Positions 36,639 to 46,812 are shown, counted from the stretch's first letter. The stretch: 64,000 bases of DNA from Pseudomonas putida (GCA_041879295.1 CP047152.1:197501-261500), one strand, 5' to 3'. Made by a program: numbers and translations. Notes: generated by a model from the sequence alone, not told the origin.

Positions 36639-38549
36639 ATGAATTCCCGTTTCCGTCTACTTGCCTGGCTACCGGCTGTGTTGCTTGGCCCGGTGCTGGC
36701 GCTGTGCAGTAACCTGGCGCTGGCAGAAGCCCCCGCCGAGGCCATCAAGGCCTTGCATTTGCTCGATTACATCGGTGCCGACTACCCGCCGACCGTACAA
36801 GACGGCAAGGTGATCGACGATGGCGAGTATCGCGAACAACAGGAGTTCAGCGCGGTATTGGCCGATCTGCTCAAAGGCCTGCCGGCAAATGCTGAGCAAA
36901 ATGGTCTGGAGCAAGGTGTTCAAGCGCTACGCCAAGCCATCGACCAACGCCAGGAGGGCGCCGCAGTCGCAAAACAGGCCCGGCAGCTGGGTGCGCGACT
37001 GGCTGTGGCCTACGAGGTCAGCCAGGCACCGGTGATTACCCCGGACCCAGCCCGCGGTGCTGCGCTGTACGCGCAAAACTGCTCGATTTGCCACGGCGAA
37101 ACCGGCGCCGGCGATGGCCCGGCTGGCGTGGGCCTGGAGCCTGCACCCGCCAACCTGCGCGATGTTTCGCGCCTGGACCAGTTGAGCCTGTTCGACCTCT
37201 ACAACACCCTGGCCCTGGGTATCGACGGCACCGAAATGCCGTCGTTTGCCGACCAGCTGGACGATCGCCAGCGCTGGGACGTGGCCGCGTACATCGCCAG
37301 CTTCACCGCCAAGCCGGAAGCGGGCAAGGGTGACAAGGCCTGGAACCTCGCCGACCTGGCTCGCCAGACGCCGGCCGAAGTCGCCGCCAACGAAGGCACT
37401 GCGGCCGTCGAGGCATTCCGTGCCCAGCGTGCTCAACCGCCGCAAGTAAAGCGCGGCCCTGCGCAATTGCTCGAATACACGGCCAGCACACTGGACAAGA
37501 GCCTGGCGGCCTACCGCGCAGGCGACCACGATCAGGCCTATGACCTGTCGGTGGCGGCCTACCTGGAGGGTTTCGAGCTGGTGGAAAGCTCGCTGGACAA
37601 CATCGACACCCAGGCGCGCAAGGACACCGAAAAAACGCTGATGGCCTACCGTCAGTCCTTGCAGGACGGCTTGCCCGTGGCCCAGGCCGAACAGCGTCTG
37701 GCCGACGCCAAAACCAAGCTCGAGCAGGCGGCCAAGCTGCTGGGCAGCGATGGCCTGAGCTGGACGCTGAGTTATATCTCCGGTTTGCTGATCCTGCTGC
37801 GTGAAGGCCTCGAGGCGATTCTGGTGCTGGCGGCGATCCTGGCCTTCCTGCGCAATACCGGGCAGCAGTCGGCAGTACGCAGCGTCAACATCGGCTGGGG
37901 CCTGGCGCTGGTTGCCGGCTTCGCCACCTGGGCGCTGGCAGCCTATGTGATCGATGTGGGGGGTGCTCAGCGTGAGCTGCTGGAAGGCGGCACGGCCCTG
38001 TTCGCCGCGGTGATGGTGCTATGGCTGGGGGTGTGGATGCATGACCGCCGCCATGCAGCCGCCTGGAAGGACTACATCAAGAGCAGCCTGGTCAGCGGCG
38101 GCGGGCGCTTCGGTTTTGCTGTGCTGGCCTTTTTCTCGGTATACCGCGAATTGTTCGAAGTAATCCTGTTCTACGAGACCCTGTGGCTGCAGGCAGGCCC
38201 TGCCGGGCATCAAGCGGTGCTGGCGGGTGGTGCGACGGCACTGATGCTGCTGGTGGGCCTTGCCTGGGTGATTTTGCGGGGTTCGGCCAAGCTGCCGCTT
38301 TCGCTGTTCTTCAGCATCAACGCCGCGCTGCTGTGCGCGCTGTCGGTAGTATTCGCCGGGCATGGCGTGAAGGCGCTGCAAGAGGCCGGCGTGCTGGGCA
38401 CACGGCCGGTGGCGTTCTTCGAGTTCGATTGGCTGGGGATTCATGCCGATGCCTACTCGCTGTCGGCGCAGGCGGTGGCGTTGCTGGCCATCGTGCTCCT
38501 CTACGGCCGCTCGTGGCTGGCGGAAAGGCGCAGTGCTGCGGCCAACTGA
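36639..38549 (+). CDS. Cytochrome c / FTR1-family iron permease fusion
   Basis: A 636-residue protein with signal peptide (MNSRFRLLAWLPAVLLGPVLALCSNLALA in parts), a periplasmic c-type cytochrome with heme motif CSICH (about residue 148, NCSICHGETGAG) and a C-terminal FTR1 permease of about seven helices (about 385-630). Both REGLE-type iron-permease motifs are present: LLREGLEAILVL and YRELFEVILFYE. Fused cytochrome c-FTR1 proteins are thought to couple redox change of iron to its transport; the exact route is inference. The ATG at 36639 is preferred over an upstream in-frame ATG at 36606 because it starts the signal peptide. Apparently monocistronic. Confidence 0.9.
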   Translation: MNSRFRLLAWLPAVLLGPVLALCSNLALAEAPAEAIKALHLLDYIGADYPPTVQDGKVIDDGEYREQQEFSAVLADLLKGLPANAEQNGLEQGVQALRQAIDQRQEGAAVAKQARQLGARLAVAYEVSQAPVITPDPARGAALYAQNCSICHGETGAGDGPAGVGLEPAPANLRDVSRLDQLSLFDLYNTLALGIDGTEMPSFADQLDDRQRWDVAAYIASFTAKPEAGKGDKAWNLADLARQTPAEVAANEGTAAVEAFRAQRAQPPQVKRGPAQLLEYTASTLDKSLAAYRAGDHDQAYDLSVAAYLEGFELVESSLDNIDTQARKDTEKTLMAYRQSLQDGLPVAQAEQRLADAKTKLEQAAKLLGSDGLSWTLSYISGLLILLREGLEAILVLAAILAFLRNTGQQSAVRSVNIGWGLALVAGFATWALAAYVIDVGGAQRELLEGGTALFAAVMVLWLGVWMHDRRHAAAWKDYIKSSLVSGGGRFGFAVLAFFSVYRELFEVILFYETLWLQAGPAGHQAVLAGGATALMLLVGLAWVILRGSAKLPLSLFFSINAALLCALSVVFAGHGVKALQEAGVLGTRPVAFFEFDWLGIHADAYSLSAQAVALLAIVLLYGRSWLAERRSAAAN

Positions 38550-38611
38550 GTGGAGCGTGCGCGGTCCCACAGGGACCGCGCAAGGCCTCAGATCTTGCGC
38601 AAGCCTGATGC

Positions 38612-38857
38612 TCAGGCCGGCTGTGGCGCCTTGAGAATGTTCTGCAGCAGTTGGACACTTTCAACGGCGTCATGACCCAGACTGGTCAGGTAGCCGCCAT
38701 CCGGTTGATCGGTCAGCCCCTTCTCATGCAGGCGTTGTGCAGCCGCGATCAGGGCGGGGGATGCGGTGCTGGTTATCTTGATGCCTTCCTGGCTGCTGTC
38801 GTGTTTGAACAGCGCGAGTACTTCCAGTTCGTCGATCAGATCGGGGGTAAAAGGCAT
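38612..38857 (-). CDS. TIGR02647 / DUF2389-like small conserved protein
   Basis: An 81-residue cytosolic protein (MPFTPDLIDELEVLALFKHD...) matching the pattern of the TIGR02647 family: a helical N-terminus, a KI(T/A)STASPALIAAAQRLHEKGL-like middle and TSLGHDAVE near the end. Such proteins occur in Pseudomonas and related genera; function unknown. It is convergent with the FTR1 gene and upstream of nothing obvious on its strand except the acidic protein at 38927-39229, with which it may be co-transcribed (69-bp gap). Confidence 0.82.
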   Translation of the reverse strand: MPFTPDLIDELEVLALFKHDSSQEGIKITSTASPALIAAAQRLHEKGLTDQPDGGYLTSLGHDAVESVQLLQNILKAPQPA

Positions 38858-38926
38858 GGCAGCTCCTGACTTCCAGACAAGGATGGCGGCACCGTCAGCG
38901 GTGCCTGATCTTCGAGTGTAGCCGGG

Positions 38927-39229
38927 TTATTCGTCGTCGCCTTGATCCATCTCAGGCGGCAGCTCCGGCAGTGCCCGCAGAGCGTTCTCATACCACTCGC
39001 CGTTGAACGCACGGTCCTCTACCAGCATGTTGTCGATTTCGAAGGCCAGCACATGGGCCATCAGGTTCAGAATGTCTTCACGCTCATAGCCAACCAGCGT
39101 CAGCTTGTTGAAAGTGGCCTTGGCCGCAGGCGGCTCGCCGCTCTCGATCTGGTTTTCGATGGCTTGGGTCAGCGTGGCCTCGGCGAAGGCTTCGTCGTCG
39201 TCATTGCCGATGTCGGTGGGCTCGCTCAT
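38927..39229 (-). CDS. Acidic conserved hypothetical protein
   Basis: A 100-residue very acidic protein (MSEPTDIGNDDDEAFAEATL...; ends PELPPEMDQGDDE). The ATG is preceded by AGGAG at 7 nt. The middle NKLTLVGYEREDILNLMAHVLAFEIDNML is a conserved helical core. I do not recognise a named family or function. It lies 69 bp upstream of the TIGR02647 gene on the same strand. Confidence 0.78.
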   Translation of the reverse strand: MSEPTDIGNDDDEAFAEATLTQAIENQIESGEPPAAKATFNKLTLVGYEREDILNLMAHVLAFEIDNMLVEDRAFNGEWYENALRALPELPPEMDQGDDE

Positions 39230-39377
39230 GGCGGTACTCCTAGGATGGGATGCAACAGTGTGCCATGCCTATGGCGGCAATGCCCGAGCATTGACGCGGT
39301 GCATGACGCTGGTCAGCGGCAGGCGTTCAGTCTATAAAAGCCAGGCCAACTCCTTACGGCCTGGAGGCTGTTACCTC

Positions 39378-40040
39378 ATGCTCAAGCTTCATGGATTCTC
39401 GGTCAGCAACTACTACAACATGGTCAAGTTGGCCCTACTGGAAAAAGGTCTGCCCTTCGAGGAAGTCACCTTCTATGGCGGCCAGGCGCCACAGGCGTTG
39501 GAAGTGAGCCCGCGGGGCAAGGTTCCGGTGCTGCAGACCGAGCAGGGCTTCCTCAGCGAAACCAGTGTGATCCTCGACTACATCGAACAGACCCAAAGCG
39601 GCAAGGCACTGGTGCCGGTCGACCCGTTCGAGCAGGCCAAGGTGCGTGAACTGCTCAAGGAAATCGAGCTGTACATCGAGCTGCCGGCGCGTACCTGCTA
39701 CGCCGAGTCGTTCTTTGGCATGTCGGTCGAACCGCTGATCAAAGAGAAAGCGCGTGCTGACCTGCTGGCAGGTTTTGCCACGCTCAAGCGCAACGGACGC
39801 TTTGCACCCTATGTGGCGGGCGAGCAGATGACGCTGGCAGACCTGATGTTCTGCTTCTCGGTCGACCTGGCCAACGCGGTGGGCAAGAAGGTGCTGAACA
39901 TCGACTTCCTGGCGGACTTCCCGCAGGCCAAGGCGTTGCTGCAGCTGATGGGCGAGAACCCGCACATGGCGCGGATCTTGGCGGACAAGGAAGCGTCGAT
40001 GCCGGCCTTCATGGAGATGATTCGCAGCGGTAAACGCTGA
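39378..40040 (+). CDS. Glutathione S-transferase family protein
   Basis: A 220-residue two-domain GST. The N-terminal thioredoxin-like domain (1-80) has the GSH-site region SNYYNMVKLAL (Ser/Tyr/Asn near position 9-11), SPRGKVPVL (cis-Pro) and ETSVILDYIE (Glu-Ser/Thr motif contacting the glutathione gamma-glutamyl group). The C-terminal helical domain (90-210) includes TLADLMFCFSVDLA with the N-capping box. The ATG at 39378 follows GGAGG by about 10 nt. Substrate unknown. The longer in-frame extension from 39105 runs through the divergent gene at 38927-39229 and is rejected. Confidence 0.9.
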   Translation: MLKLHGFSVSNYYNMVKLALLEKGLPFEEVTFYGGQAPQALEVSPRGKVPVLQTEQGFLSETSVILDYIEQTQSGKALVPVDPFEQAKVRELLKEIELYIELPARTCYAESFFGMSVEPLIKEKARADLLAGFATLKRNGRFAPYVAGEQMTLADLMFCFSVDLANAVGKKVLNIDFLADFPQAKALLQLMGENPHMARILADKEASMPAFMEMIRSGKR

Positions 40041-40054
40041 GTCTGGTGTTGTGC

Positions 40055-40142
40055 CCTTCGCGGGCATGCCCGCTCCCACAGGTCTGCACCGCTATTGAAA
40101 CTTGTGCAGTATCTGTGGGAGCGGGCGTGCCCGCGAACGAGG
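40055..40142. repeat. Inverted pair of P. putida REP elements
   Basis: ccttcgcgggcatgcccgctcccacag (40055-40081) and ctgtgggagcgggcgtgcccgcgaacgag (40113-40141) face each other between the convergent GST and argH genes. Typical REP doublet, probably also acting as transcription barrier. Confidence 0.9.
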
Positions 40143-40164
40143 GCGAAGCCCTCGCCTTGGGGGG

Positions 40165-41559
40165 TTAGCGAGACGCCAACAGGGCCTTGCCACGAACAAC
40201 GGCAGCGCGCACCTGCGCCGGCGCCGTACCACCAATGTGGTTACGGGCGTTCACCGAACCTTCCAGCGTCAGCACGGCAAACACGTCCTGCTCGATCTGG
40301 TCGCTGAACTGGCGCAGTTCGTCCAGGCTCATCTCGGCCAGGTCCTTTCCAGTGTCCACACCATACTTCACCGCGTGGCCGACGATCTCGTGGCAGTCAC
40401 GGAATGGCAGGCCACGGCGAACCAGGTAGTCGGCCAGGTCGGTAGCGGTGGAGAAGCCGCGCAGGGCCGCTTCACGCATGATGGCGTGCTTGGGTTTGAT
40501 CGCCGGGATCATGTCAGCAAAGGCCCGCAGCGAGTCGCGCAGGGTGTCGGCGGCGTCGAACAGCGGTTCCTTGTCTTCCTGGTTGTCCTTGTTGTAGGCC
40601 AGCGGTTGGCCTTTCATCAGGGTCAGCAGGCCGGTCAGGGCGCCGAACACGCGGCCGCTCTTGCCGCGTACCAGCTCTGGCACGTCCGGGTTCTTTTTCT
40701 GCGGCATGATCGAGCTGCCGGTGCAGAAGCGGTCCGGAAGGTCGATGAACTGGAACTGCGCGCTGGTCCAAAGCACCAGCTCTTCGGAGAAGCGCGAAAG
40801 GTGCATCATCGCCACGCTGGCAGCGGCGCAGAACTCGATGGCGAAATCACGGTCCGACACACCATCCAGCGAGTTGCCGGCCACGGCTTCAAAGCCCAGC
40901 AGCTTGCAGGTCAGTTCACGGTCGATCGGGTAGGTGGTGCCGGCCAGTGCGGCGCTGCCCAGTGGCATGCGGTTGGTGCGCTTGCGGCAGTCGACCAGGC
41001 GCTCATAGTCGCGGCTGAGCATTTCGAACCACGCCAGCAGGTGGTGACCAAAGGTGACCGGCTGCGCCGTCTGCAGGTGGGTGAAACCAGGCATGATGGT
41101 TTCGGCTTCACGCTCTGCCTGCTCCAGCAGGCCCTGCTGCAGGCGGGTGATTTCGCCCAGGATCAGGTCGATTTCGTCGCGCAGCCAAAGGCGGATGTCG
41201 GTGGCCACCTGGTCGTTGCGGCTACGGCCGGTGTGCAGCTTCTTGCCGGTGATACCGATGCGGTCGGTCAGGCGTGCTTCGATGTTCATGTGCACGTCTT
41301 CGAGGTCGACACGCCAGTCGAAGTTGCCGGCTTCAATCTCGCCCTGGATGGTTTTCAGGCCATCGATGATGGTGTCGCGCTCGTCATCACTGAGCACGCC
41401 GACCTGCGCCAGCATGGTGGCATGGGCAATCGAACCCATGATGTCGTGACGGTACAGGCGCTTGTCGAAATCTACCGAGGCGGTGAAGCGGGCGACGAAG
41501 GCGTCGACGGGCTCACTGAAGCGGCCGCCCCAGGACTGATTGGTCTTGTCGGTGCTCAT
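40165..41559 (-). CDS. argH: Argininosuccinate lyase
   Basis: ArgH, about 464 residues, last step of arginine synthesis: argininosuccinate to arginine plus fumarate. Signature [11 protein letters not shown] (superfamily loop with catalytic Ser in SSIMPQK) lies at about residue 277-287; other conserved stretches are SWGGRF at the N-terminus, TGRSRNDQV (catalytic region) and GYTHLQ-like [12 protein letters not shown]. The ATG giving [12 protein letters not shown] (41559) is preferred; an ATG 12 bp upstream gives four extra residues. It is divergent from algR; in P. aeruginosa argH likewise borders the alg region. Confidence 0.97.
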   Translation of the reverse strand: MSTDKTNQSWGGRFSEPVDAFVARFTASVDFDKRLYRHDIMGSIAHATMLAQVGVLSDDERDTIIDGLKTIQGEIEAGNFDWRVDLEDVHMNIEARLTDRIGITGKKLHTGRSRNDQVATDIRLWLRDEIDLILGEITRLQQGLLEQAEREAETIMPGFTHLQTAQPVTFGHHLLAWFEMLSRDYERLVDCRKRTNRMPLGSAALAGTTYPIDRELTCKLLGFEAVAGNSLDGVSDRDFAIEFCAAASVAMMHLSRFSEELVLWTSAQFQFIDLPDRFCTGSSIMPQKKNPDVPELVRGKSGRVFGALTGLLTLMKGQPLAYNKDNQEDKEPLFDAADTLRDSLRAFADMIPAIKPKHAIMREAALRGFSTATDLADYLVRRGLPFRDCHEIVGHAVKYGVDTGKDLAEMSLDELRQFSDQIEQDVFAVLTLEGSVNARNHIGGTAPAQVRAAVVRGKALLASR

Positions 41560-41856
41560 GGATTCACTCATTGCAGGCGTGAACGAAAAAGTGGCGTCGA
41601 TGATAGCAGGGTTGGGCTGGCTGCCGCAGGGCGCCGGTCGAGAGAAATGCCCGGAAAATCGCAGAGAAGGATTTCAAGGAATGAACGGCAGTGTTCCACG
41701 GACCGTCTACAGTTGGACAAAGGACTGGCAGTGAATCTGCCGGGCCGAGTGAATCTTTGGCCATCGCACCGGTCTAGAGCGTGACCGCAGTGTCGCTCGA
41801 ACCACACCTGTCTACGCTATACCTGTGCGAGACTCATTCAGGAATCCAGCGCAATT

Positions 41857-42600
41857 ATGAATGTCCTGATCGTTGATGACGAACCCCAAGGCCGTGAACG
41901 CCTCAGCCGGCTGCTCGGCGAACTGGAGGGGTACACCGTGCTGGAGCCCAGCGCCACCAACGGCGATGAAGCCTTGGCGCTGATCGAAAGCCTCAAGCCC
42001 GATGTGGTCCTGCTGGACATCGGCATGCCAGGCCTGGATGGCCTGCAGGTCGCCGCTCGCCTGTGCGAACGCGAGGCGCCGCCCGCGGTGGTGTTTTGCT
42101 CCGGGGATGATGAATACGGTGCAGAGGCATTCAAGGACAGTACCCTCAGCCATGTGACCAAGCCCTTCCAGGCGCAGGCCTTGCGCGATGCCTTGCGCAA
42201 GGCCGAAAAACCCAACCGTGCCCAATTGGCGGCGCTTACCCGGCCAGCCAATGAAGGCGGCGGCCCTCGCAGCCATATAAGCGCCCGCACGCGTAAAGGC
42301 ATCGAACTGATCCCTTTACCCCAGGTGATCTATTTCATTGCCGATCACAAGTATGTGACCTTGCGTCACGAAGCCGGGGAGGTGCTGCTTGACGAGCCGC
42401 TCAAAGCCCTGGAAGACGAATTCGGCGAACGCTTCGTGCGCATCCATCGTAATGCGTTGGTCGCCCGTGAGCGTATCGAACGCTTGCAGCGCACCCCGCT
42501 GGGGCACTTTCAGCTGTATCTGAAAGGCCTGGACGGCGATGCCTTGACCGTCAGCCGTCGCCATGTGGCCGGTGTGCGCAAGATGATGCAGACGCTCTGA
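41857..42600 (+). CDS. algR: AlgR, LytTR-type response regulator
   Basis: A 247-residue response regulator. Residues 1-120 form a receiver with acidic pocket VDDE (Asp7, Asp8), phospho-acceptor Asp54 ([10 protein letters not shown]) and Lys at TKPF (about 102). Residues about 140-245 form the LytTR DNA-binding domain ([33 protein letters not shown]). In P. aeruginosa AlgR controls alginate, twitching and biofilm genes and is partnered with the AlgZ/FimS kinase encoded just upstream; here that kinase gene is missing and algR follows a 297-bp gap after divergent argH. It is followed by hemC after 118 bp, as in P. aeruginosa. Confidence 0.95.
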   Translation: MNVLIVDDEPQGRERLSRLLGELEGYTVLEPSATNGDEALALIESLKPDVVLLDIGMPGLDGLQVAARLCEREAPPAVVFCSGDDEYGAEAFKDSTLSHVTKPFQAQALRDALRKAEKPNRAQLAALTRPANEGGGPRSHISARTRKGIELIPLPQVIYFIADHKYVTLRHEAGEVLLDEPLKALEDEFGERFVRIHRNALVARERIERLQRTPLGHFQLYLKGLDGDALTVSRRHVAGVRKMMQTL

Positions 42601-42718
42601 GGCCCTCGGATCCAGGCCGCTCCTGCACCTGGCTGCGTATGACCTGTTGATCCGTATCTGCAAGCGATACCGGCGATGCTGTTATCATCGGCGGTATTTC
42701 TCTGGATCGGGGCGTTTC

Positions 42719-43660
42719 ATGTCCACTCGCGAAATCCGCATTGCCACCCGTAAAAGTGCTTTGGCCCTGTGGCAGGCCGAATACGTCAAGGCCCGCCTCG
42801 AGCAGGCCCACACCGGTCTGAAGGTGACCCTCGTACCCATGGTCAGCCGTGGTGACAAGTTGCTCGACGCGCCGCTGGCAAAAATCGGCGGGAAGGGCCT
42901 GTTCGTCAAGGAACTGGAAACCGCGCTGTTGGACAACGAAGCCGACATCGCCGTGCACTCGATGAAAGACGTGCCCATGGACTTCCCCGAGGGCCTGGGC
43001 CTGTACTGCATCTGCGAGCGTGAAGACCCGCGTGATGCCTTCGTTTCCAATACCTTTGACAGCCTTGAAGCGCTACCCGCCGGCAGTATCGTCGGGACCT
43101 CAAGCCTACGCCGTCAGGCCCAGTTACTGGCGCGCCGCTCGGACCTGCAAATCCGTTTTCTGCGCGGCAACGTCAATACCCGCCTGGCGAAGCTGGATGC
43201 CGGCGAGTACGACGCCATCATCCTCGCCGCAGCGGGCCTGATCCGTCTGGGCTTCGAAGACCGCATCACCTCCACCATCAGCGTCGATGACAGCCTGCCG
43301 GCAGGTGGTCAGGGCGCGGTGGGCATCGAGTGCCGCAGTGCCGACGTTGAGATCCATGCACTGCTGGCGCCACTGCACCATGTCGACACCGCTGACCGGG
43401 TGATGGCCGAGCGCGCGCTGAACAAACGCCTGAATGGTGGCTGCCAAGTGCCGATCGCCTGCTACGCGGTACTTGAAGGTGACCAGTTGTGGCTACGTGG
43501 CCTGGTCGGCCAGCCTAGCGGCGGGACCTTGCTGGTGGCCGATGCCCGTGCCCCGCGTGCTGCTGCCGAGACCTTGGGCGTACAGGTGGCCGAAGACCTG
43601 CTGGGGCAGGGCGCCGAGGCCATTCTCAAGGAAGTCTACGGCGAGGCCGGTCACCCGTGA
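42719..43660 (+). CDS. hemC: Hydroxymethylbilane synthase (porphobilinogen deaminase)
   Basis: A 313-residue cytosolic enzyme that joins four porphobilinogens into hydroxymethylbilane. Family motifs: N-terminal [25 protein letters not shown] (about 80), [26 protein letters not shown] region in parts, and the dipyrromethane-cofactor cysteine in [10 protein letters not shown] (about Cys242). ATG at 42719 ([13 protein letters not shown]). It overlaps hemD by 4 bp, starting a hemC-hemD-hemX-hemY operon. Confidence 0.97.
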   Translation: MSTREIRIATRKSALALWQAEYVKARLEQAHTGLKVTLVPMVSRGDKLLDAPLAKIGGKGLFVKELETALLDNEADIAVHSMKDVPMDFPEGLGLYCICEREDPRDAFVSNTFDSLEALPAGSIVGTSSLRRQAQLLARRSDLQIRFLRGNVNTRLAKLDAGEYDAIILAAAGLIRLGFEDRITSTISVDDSLPAGGQGAVGIECRSADVEIHALLAPLHHVDTADRVMAERALNKRLNGGCQVPIACYAVLEGDQLWLRGLVGQPSGGTLLVADARAPRAAAETLGVQVAEDLLGQGAEAILKEVYGEAGHP

Positions 43661-44424
43661 GCCAATGGCGCCTGTTGCTGACCCGGCCTGCCGAGGACTG
43701 TGCGGCGCTGGCGCAAAGCCTGGCGGCAGCGGGCGTGGGTAGCAGTTGCCTGCCTCTGCTGGAAATTGAACCTATTACCGTGCAAGCCCCACAGCGACTG
43801 TCGCTGGAGGGCTTGCATGACTTCCAGGCGATCCTTGTGGTCAGCAAGCCGGCCGCCCGGCTGTTGCTAGAGCATCTGGCCCAGGCCAGCATCCAGCCTC
43901 CGCAGCGAGGCTGGTTCACCGTGGGTGAGGCAACCGCTGGGGTGCTGCAGGGTGCAGGGCTGGAGGTAAGCTTTCCGCCGCGTGGCGATGACAGCGAAGC
44001 CTTGCTGGCACTGCCGGCCCTGCGCCAGGCACTTACCGAGCCGGCACCGCGTGTCTTGATCGTTCGCGGCGTCGGAGGTCGCGAACTGCTGGCAGAGCGT
44101 CTTGCAGAGCAAGGTGCTAGTGTCGAATATCTGGAACTGTATCGTCGCTGCCTGCCGGCCTACCCGGCGGGTACGCTGATGCGCCGCATTGAAGCGGAAC
44201 GCCTCAATGGCCTGGTGGTCAGCAGTGGGCAGGGTTTTGAACATTTGCAGCAGATGGCCGGTGCCGATTGGCTGCGGCTGGCCCAGTTGCCGCTGTTCGT
44301 GCCCAGCCCGCGGGTTGCCGAGCAGGCCAAGGCCGCCGGGGCCCAACAGGTTGTGGATTGCCGTGGCGCCAGTGCCACGGCCTTGCTGGCAGCCGTGCAG
44401 CGTAGCGCTGCACCTGCCTCTTAA
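43657..44424 (+). CDS. hemD: Uroporphyrinogen-III synthase
   Basis: A 255-residue HemD: cyclises hydroxymethylbilane with D-ring inversion. It has two alternating alpha/beta domains, N-terminus [15 protein letters not shown], the linker region [10 protein letters not shown] and the C-terminal [11 protein letters not shown] and [13 protein letters not shown] segments typical of the family. GTG start overlapping the hemC stop (GTGA) implies translational coupling. Confidence 0.95.
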   Translation: MSQWRLLLTRPAEDCAALAQSLAAAGVGSSCLPLLEIEPITVQAPQRLSLEGLHDFQAILVVSKPAARLLLEHLAQASIQPPQRGWFTVGEATAGVLQGAGLEVSFPPRGDDSEALLALPALRQALTEPAPRVLIVRGVGGRELLAERLAEQGASVEYLELYRRCLPAYPAGTLMRRIEAERLNGLVVSSGQGFEHLQQMAGADWLRLAQLPLFVPSPRVAEQAKAAGAQQVVDCRGASATALLAAVQRSAAPAS

Positions 44425-44469
44425 GGCGCTAAGCTGAATGCGGTGCGCCCCCATGCAAAGGATGGATAC

Positions 44470-45570
44470 GTGAGCGAGACTGTCTTGTCCAATAACGATC
44501 AACCGTCGGCACAGGCGCCTGCGGAACCCGTTACCACCCCACCTGCCAAGCGCTCCGGCAGTGGCCTGGCAGCGCTGGCCTTGCTGCTTGGTGCGGCCGG
44601 GGTGGCGGTAGGTGGCTGGGGTGTCTGGCAGGTGCGTCAACTGCAGGGCAGTGAGTTCAACCAAGGCCAGCACATCGAGGCGCTGAACCAGCGCGCCGAG
44701 GCGCTGCAGCAACGTGAGCAGCAGATCAGTGCGCAACTGGCCAGTCTGCCAGCTGCCAGCGAGCTGGAAGACCGCCGGCGTTTGGTAGCCCAGCTACAGG
44801 GCGACCAGCAGCGTCTCAGTCAGCGCCTGGAAACCGTGCTGGGAGAAAGCCGCAAAGAATGGCGCCTGGCCGAAGCCGAGCACCTCCTGCGCCTGGCTAC
44901 CCTGCGCCTTTCGGCGTTGCAGGACATCACCAGTGCCAAAGCCTTGGTCGAAGGCGCCGACGAGATCCTGCGCGAGCAGAGCGACCCGGGTGCCTTCGCT
45001 GCCCGCGAGCAACTGGCACGCAGCCTGGCCATGCTCAACAGCACTCAGCAACCGGACCGAACCGGCCTGTTCTTGAAACTGGCTGCACAGCGTGAGCTGG
45101 TACAGCAGTTGAGCGCCCAGTCCCCAGAGTTCGACAGTAACGCCGATGCGCTTGGCGCCCTGACCGCCGACGGTGATGGTGCCAGCAGGCTGTCGCAGTG
45201 GTGGGCGGAAATATCCAAGTACTTCCAGATCGACTTCAACGCCGATGAAAACGTGCGTCCGTTGCTGGCCGGGCAGCAACTGAACCAGCTGCGCCTGGCC
45301 TTGAGCCTCACTATCGAGCAGGCCCAGTGGGCGGCGCTCAATGGCGATGCCAAGATTTACACGCAGGCGCTGGACGACGCCCGCAGCGTACTGCTGGCCA
45401 ACTTCAACGCAGACAACCCGCAAAGCAAGGCCATGCTCGACAGCCTCAATGCCTTGGCCGATCAGCCGGTGTCGGTGGTTACCCCTGACCTCAGTGAAAG
45501 CCTGGCGGCTGTGCAGGCCTATATTCAGCGCCGTCACCTGCCGGCCGAGGCTGAAGGGGGCAAGCCATGA
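44470..45570 (+). CDS. hemX: HemX, membrane-anchored protein of the heme operon
   Basis: About 366 residues, often annotated as uroporphyrinogen-III C-methyltransferase, but lacking any SAM-binding methyltransferase motif. It has a cytosolic Pro/Ala-rich N-terminus, one transmembrane helix (about 33-52, LAALALLLGAAGVAVGGWGV) and a periplasmic coiled-coil region (about 60-130) followed by the HemX domain (EWRLAEAEHLLRLA; LVQQLSAQSPEF). The GTG at 44470 is preferred because AAAGGATGG precedes it; an in-frame GTG at 44443 has none. Overlaps hemY by 4 bp. Confidence 0.9.
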   Translation: MSETVLSNNDQPSAQAPAEPVTTPPAKRSGSGLAALALLLGAAGVAVGGWGVWQVRQLQGSEFNQGQHIEALNQRAEALQQREQQISAQLASLPAASELEDRRRLVAQLQGDQQRLSQRLETVLGESRKEWRLAEAEHLLRLATLRLSALQDITSAKALVEGADEILREQSDPGAFAAREQLARSLAMLNSTQQPDRTGLFLKLAAQRELVQQLSAQSPEFDSNADALGALTADGDGASRLSQWWAEISKYFQIDFNADENVRPLLAGQQLNQLRLALSLTIEQAQWAALNGDAKIYTQALDDARSVLLANFNADNPQSKAMLDSLNALADQPVSVVTPDLSESLAAVQAYIQRRHLPAEAEGGKP

Positions 45571-46805
45571 AGCGTGTCTACCTGTTGGCCGTGCTTGCAA
45601 TCGTGGTTGCTGCGGCACTGGGCATCGCGGTCGCCAAGCACAGCGGCTATGTACTGATTTCCTATGGTGGCTTCCGTTATCAGTCGGGGCTGTGGGCAGC
45701 CTTGGCGGGTATTTTGGCGGTCGTCCTGCTGCTGTGGTTGCTGCGCTATCTGGTCGGCCTGGTGCTGACCTCCAGTGGTGTGGTCAACCCTTGGTCACGG
45801 CGCAACCGCAGCCGACGTATCCGCCTGGCGATCGAACAGGGCCAGCTCGATCTCGCCGAAGGCCGCTGGGCCAGTGCCCAGCGACACTTGCACCGTGCCG
45901 CCGAGGCTGAGCGCCAGCCGTTGTTGTACTACCTTGGTGCCGCGCGCGCGGCCAACGAGCAGGGCCGCACCGAAGACAGCGACAACCTGCTGGAGCGTGC
46001 CCTGGAGCGCCAGCCACAAGCGGAGCTGGCCATTGCCCTGACCCATGCCCAATTGCAAATGGACCGCGGTGAAAGCGATGGAGCCCTGGAAACCCTGCTG
46101 GCCATGCAGGAACGTCACCCGCACAACAGCCAGGTGCTGCGCTTGCTGCAGCGCCTGCACCTGGAGCGCGGCGACTGGTCTGCACTGATCCGCCTGCTGC
46201 CCGACCTGCGCAAGGGCAAGGTGCTGCCGGCCGCCGAGCTGGCGGCTCTGGAACAACGTGCCTGGGGCCAGAACCTGAGCCTGGCCGCCACCCGTGGCGA
46301 AGACACGCAAAGTGCACGTCAATCCTTGGAGCGCGCTTGGCAGCAACTGACCGCAGCCCAGCGCCAGGAGCCACAACTGGTGCTGGCGTACGCCGAGCAA
46401 TTGCGCCAGGTAGGTGCCCAGAACGAGGCCGAACAAGTGCTGCGCACTGCCCTCAAGCGCGACTATGAAAGCCATCTGGCCCGCCTTTATGGCCTGGTGC
46501 GTGGGGATGACCCGGCACGTCAGTTGCAAACCGCTGAAGGTTGGCTCAAGGCTCACCCGCAAGACGCAAGCCTGCTGCTGACCCTGGGGCGTCTGAGCCT
46601 GCAGAACCGCCTGTGGGGTAAGGCGCGTGATTACCTGGAAAGCAGCCTGCGCATGGAGCGCAATCCCGAGGCCTGTGCTGAACTGGCCCGCCTGCTTGCG
46701 GGGCTGGGCGAGACCGAGCGCAGCAACCAACTATTCCAGGAGGGCCTTGGCCTTCTGGACGAGCGCCTGCTGGCGCTGCCTTTGCCAGAAGGCGTACGCG
46801 CCTGA
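45567..46805 (+). CDS. hemY: HemY, TPR protein of the heme operon
   Basis: A 412-residue inner-membrane protein: two N-terminal transmembrane helices (about 4-24 and 40-62), the HemY_N segment YVLISYGGFRYQSGLW, then cytosolic TPR repeats (about 85-390: ARAANEQGRTEDSDNLLERALERQP; LLLTLGRLSLQNRLWGKARDYLESSL in parts). HemY and HemX are conserved with hemCD in gammaproteobacteria, but their biochemical role is unsettled. Distinct from the protoporphyrinogen oxidase also named HemY. Confidence 0.92.
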   Translation: MKRVYLLAVLAIVVAAALGIAVAKHSGYVLISYGGFRYQSGLWAALAGILAVVLLLWLLRYLVGLVLTSSGVVNPWSRRNRSRRIRLAIEQGQLDLAEGRWASAQRHLHRAAEAERQPLLYYLGAARAANEQGRTEDSDNLLERALERQPQAELAIALTHAQLQMDRGESDGALETLLAMQERHPHNSQVLRLLQRLHLERGDWSALIRLLPDLRKGKVLPAAELAALEQRAWGQNLSLAATRGEDTQSARQSLERAWQQLTAAQRQEPQLVLAYAEQLRQVGAQNEAEQVLRTALKRDYESHLARLYGLVRGDDPARQLQTAEGWLKAHPQDASLLLTLGRLSLQNRLWGKARDYLESSLRMERNPEACAELARLLAGLGETERSNQLFQEGLGLLDERLLALPLPEGVRA

Positions 46806-46812
46806 CCCACCC

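Noticed and set aside
39105..39377. 91-residue N-terminal extension of the GST frame
   Set aside because: It overlaps the divergent gene at 38927-39229 antisense and the GST fold starts at MLKLHGFS.
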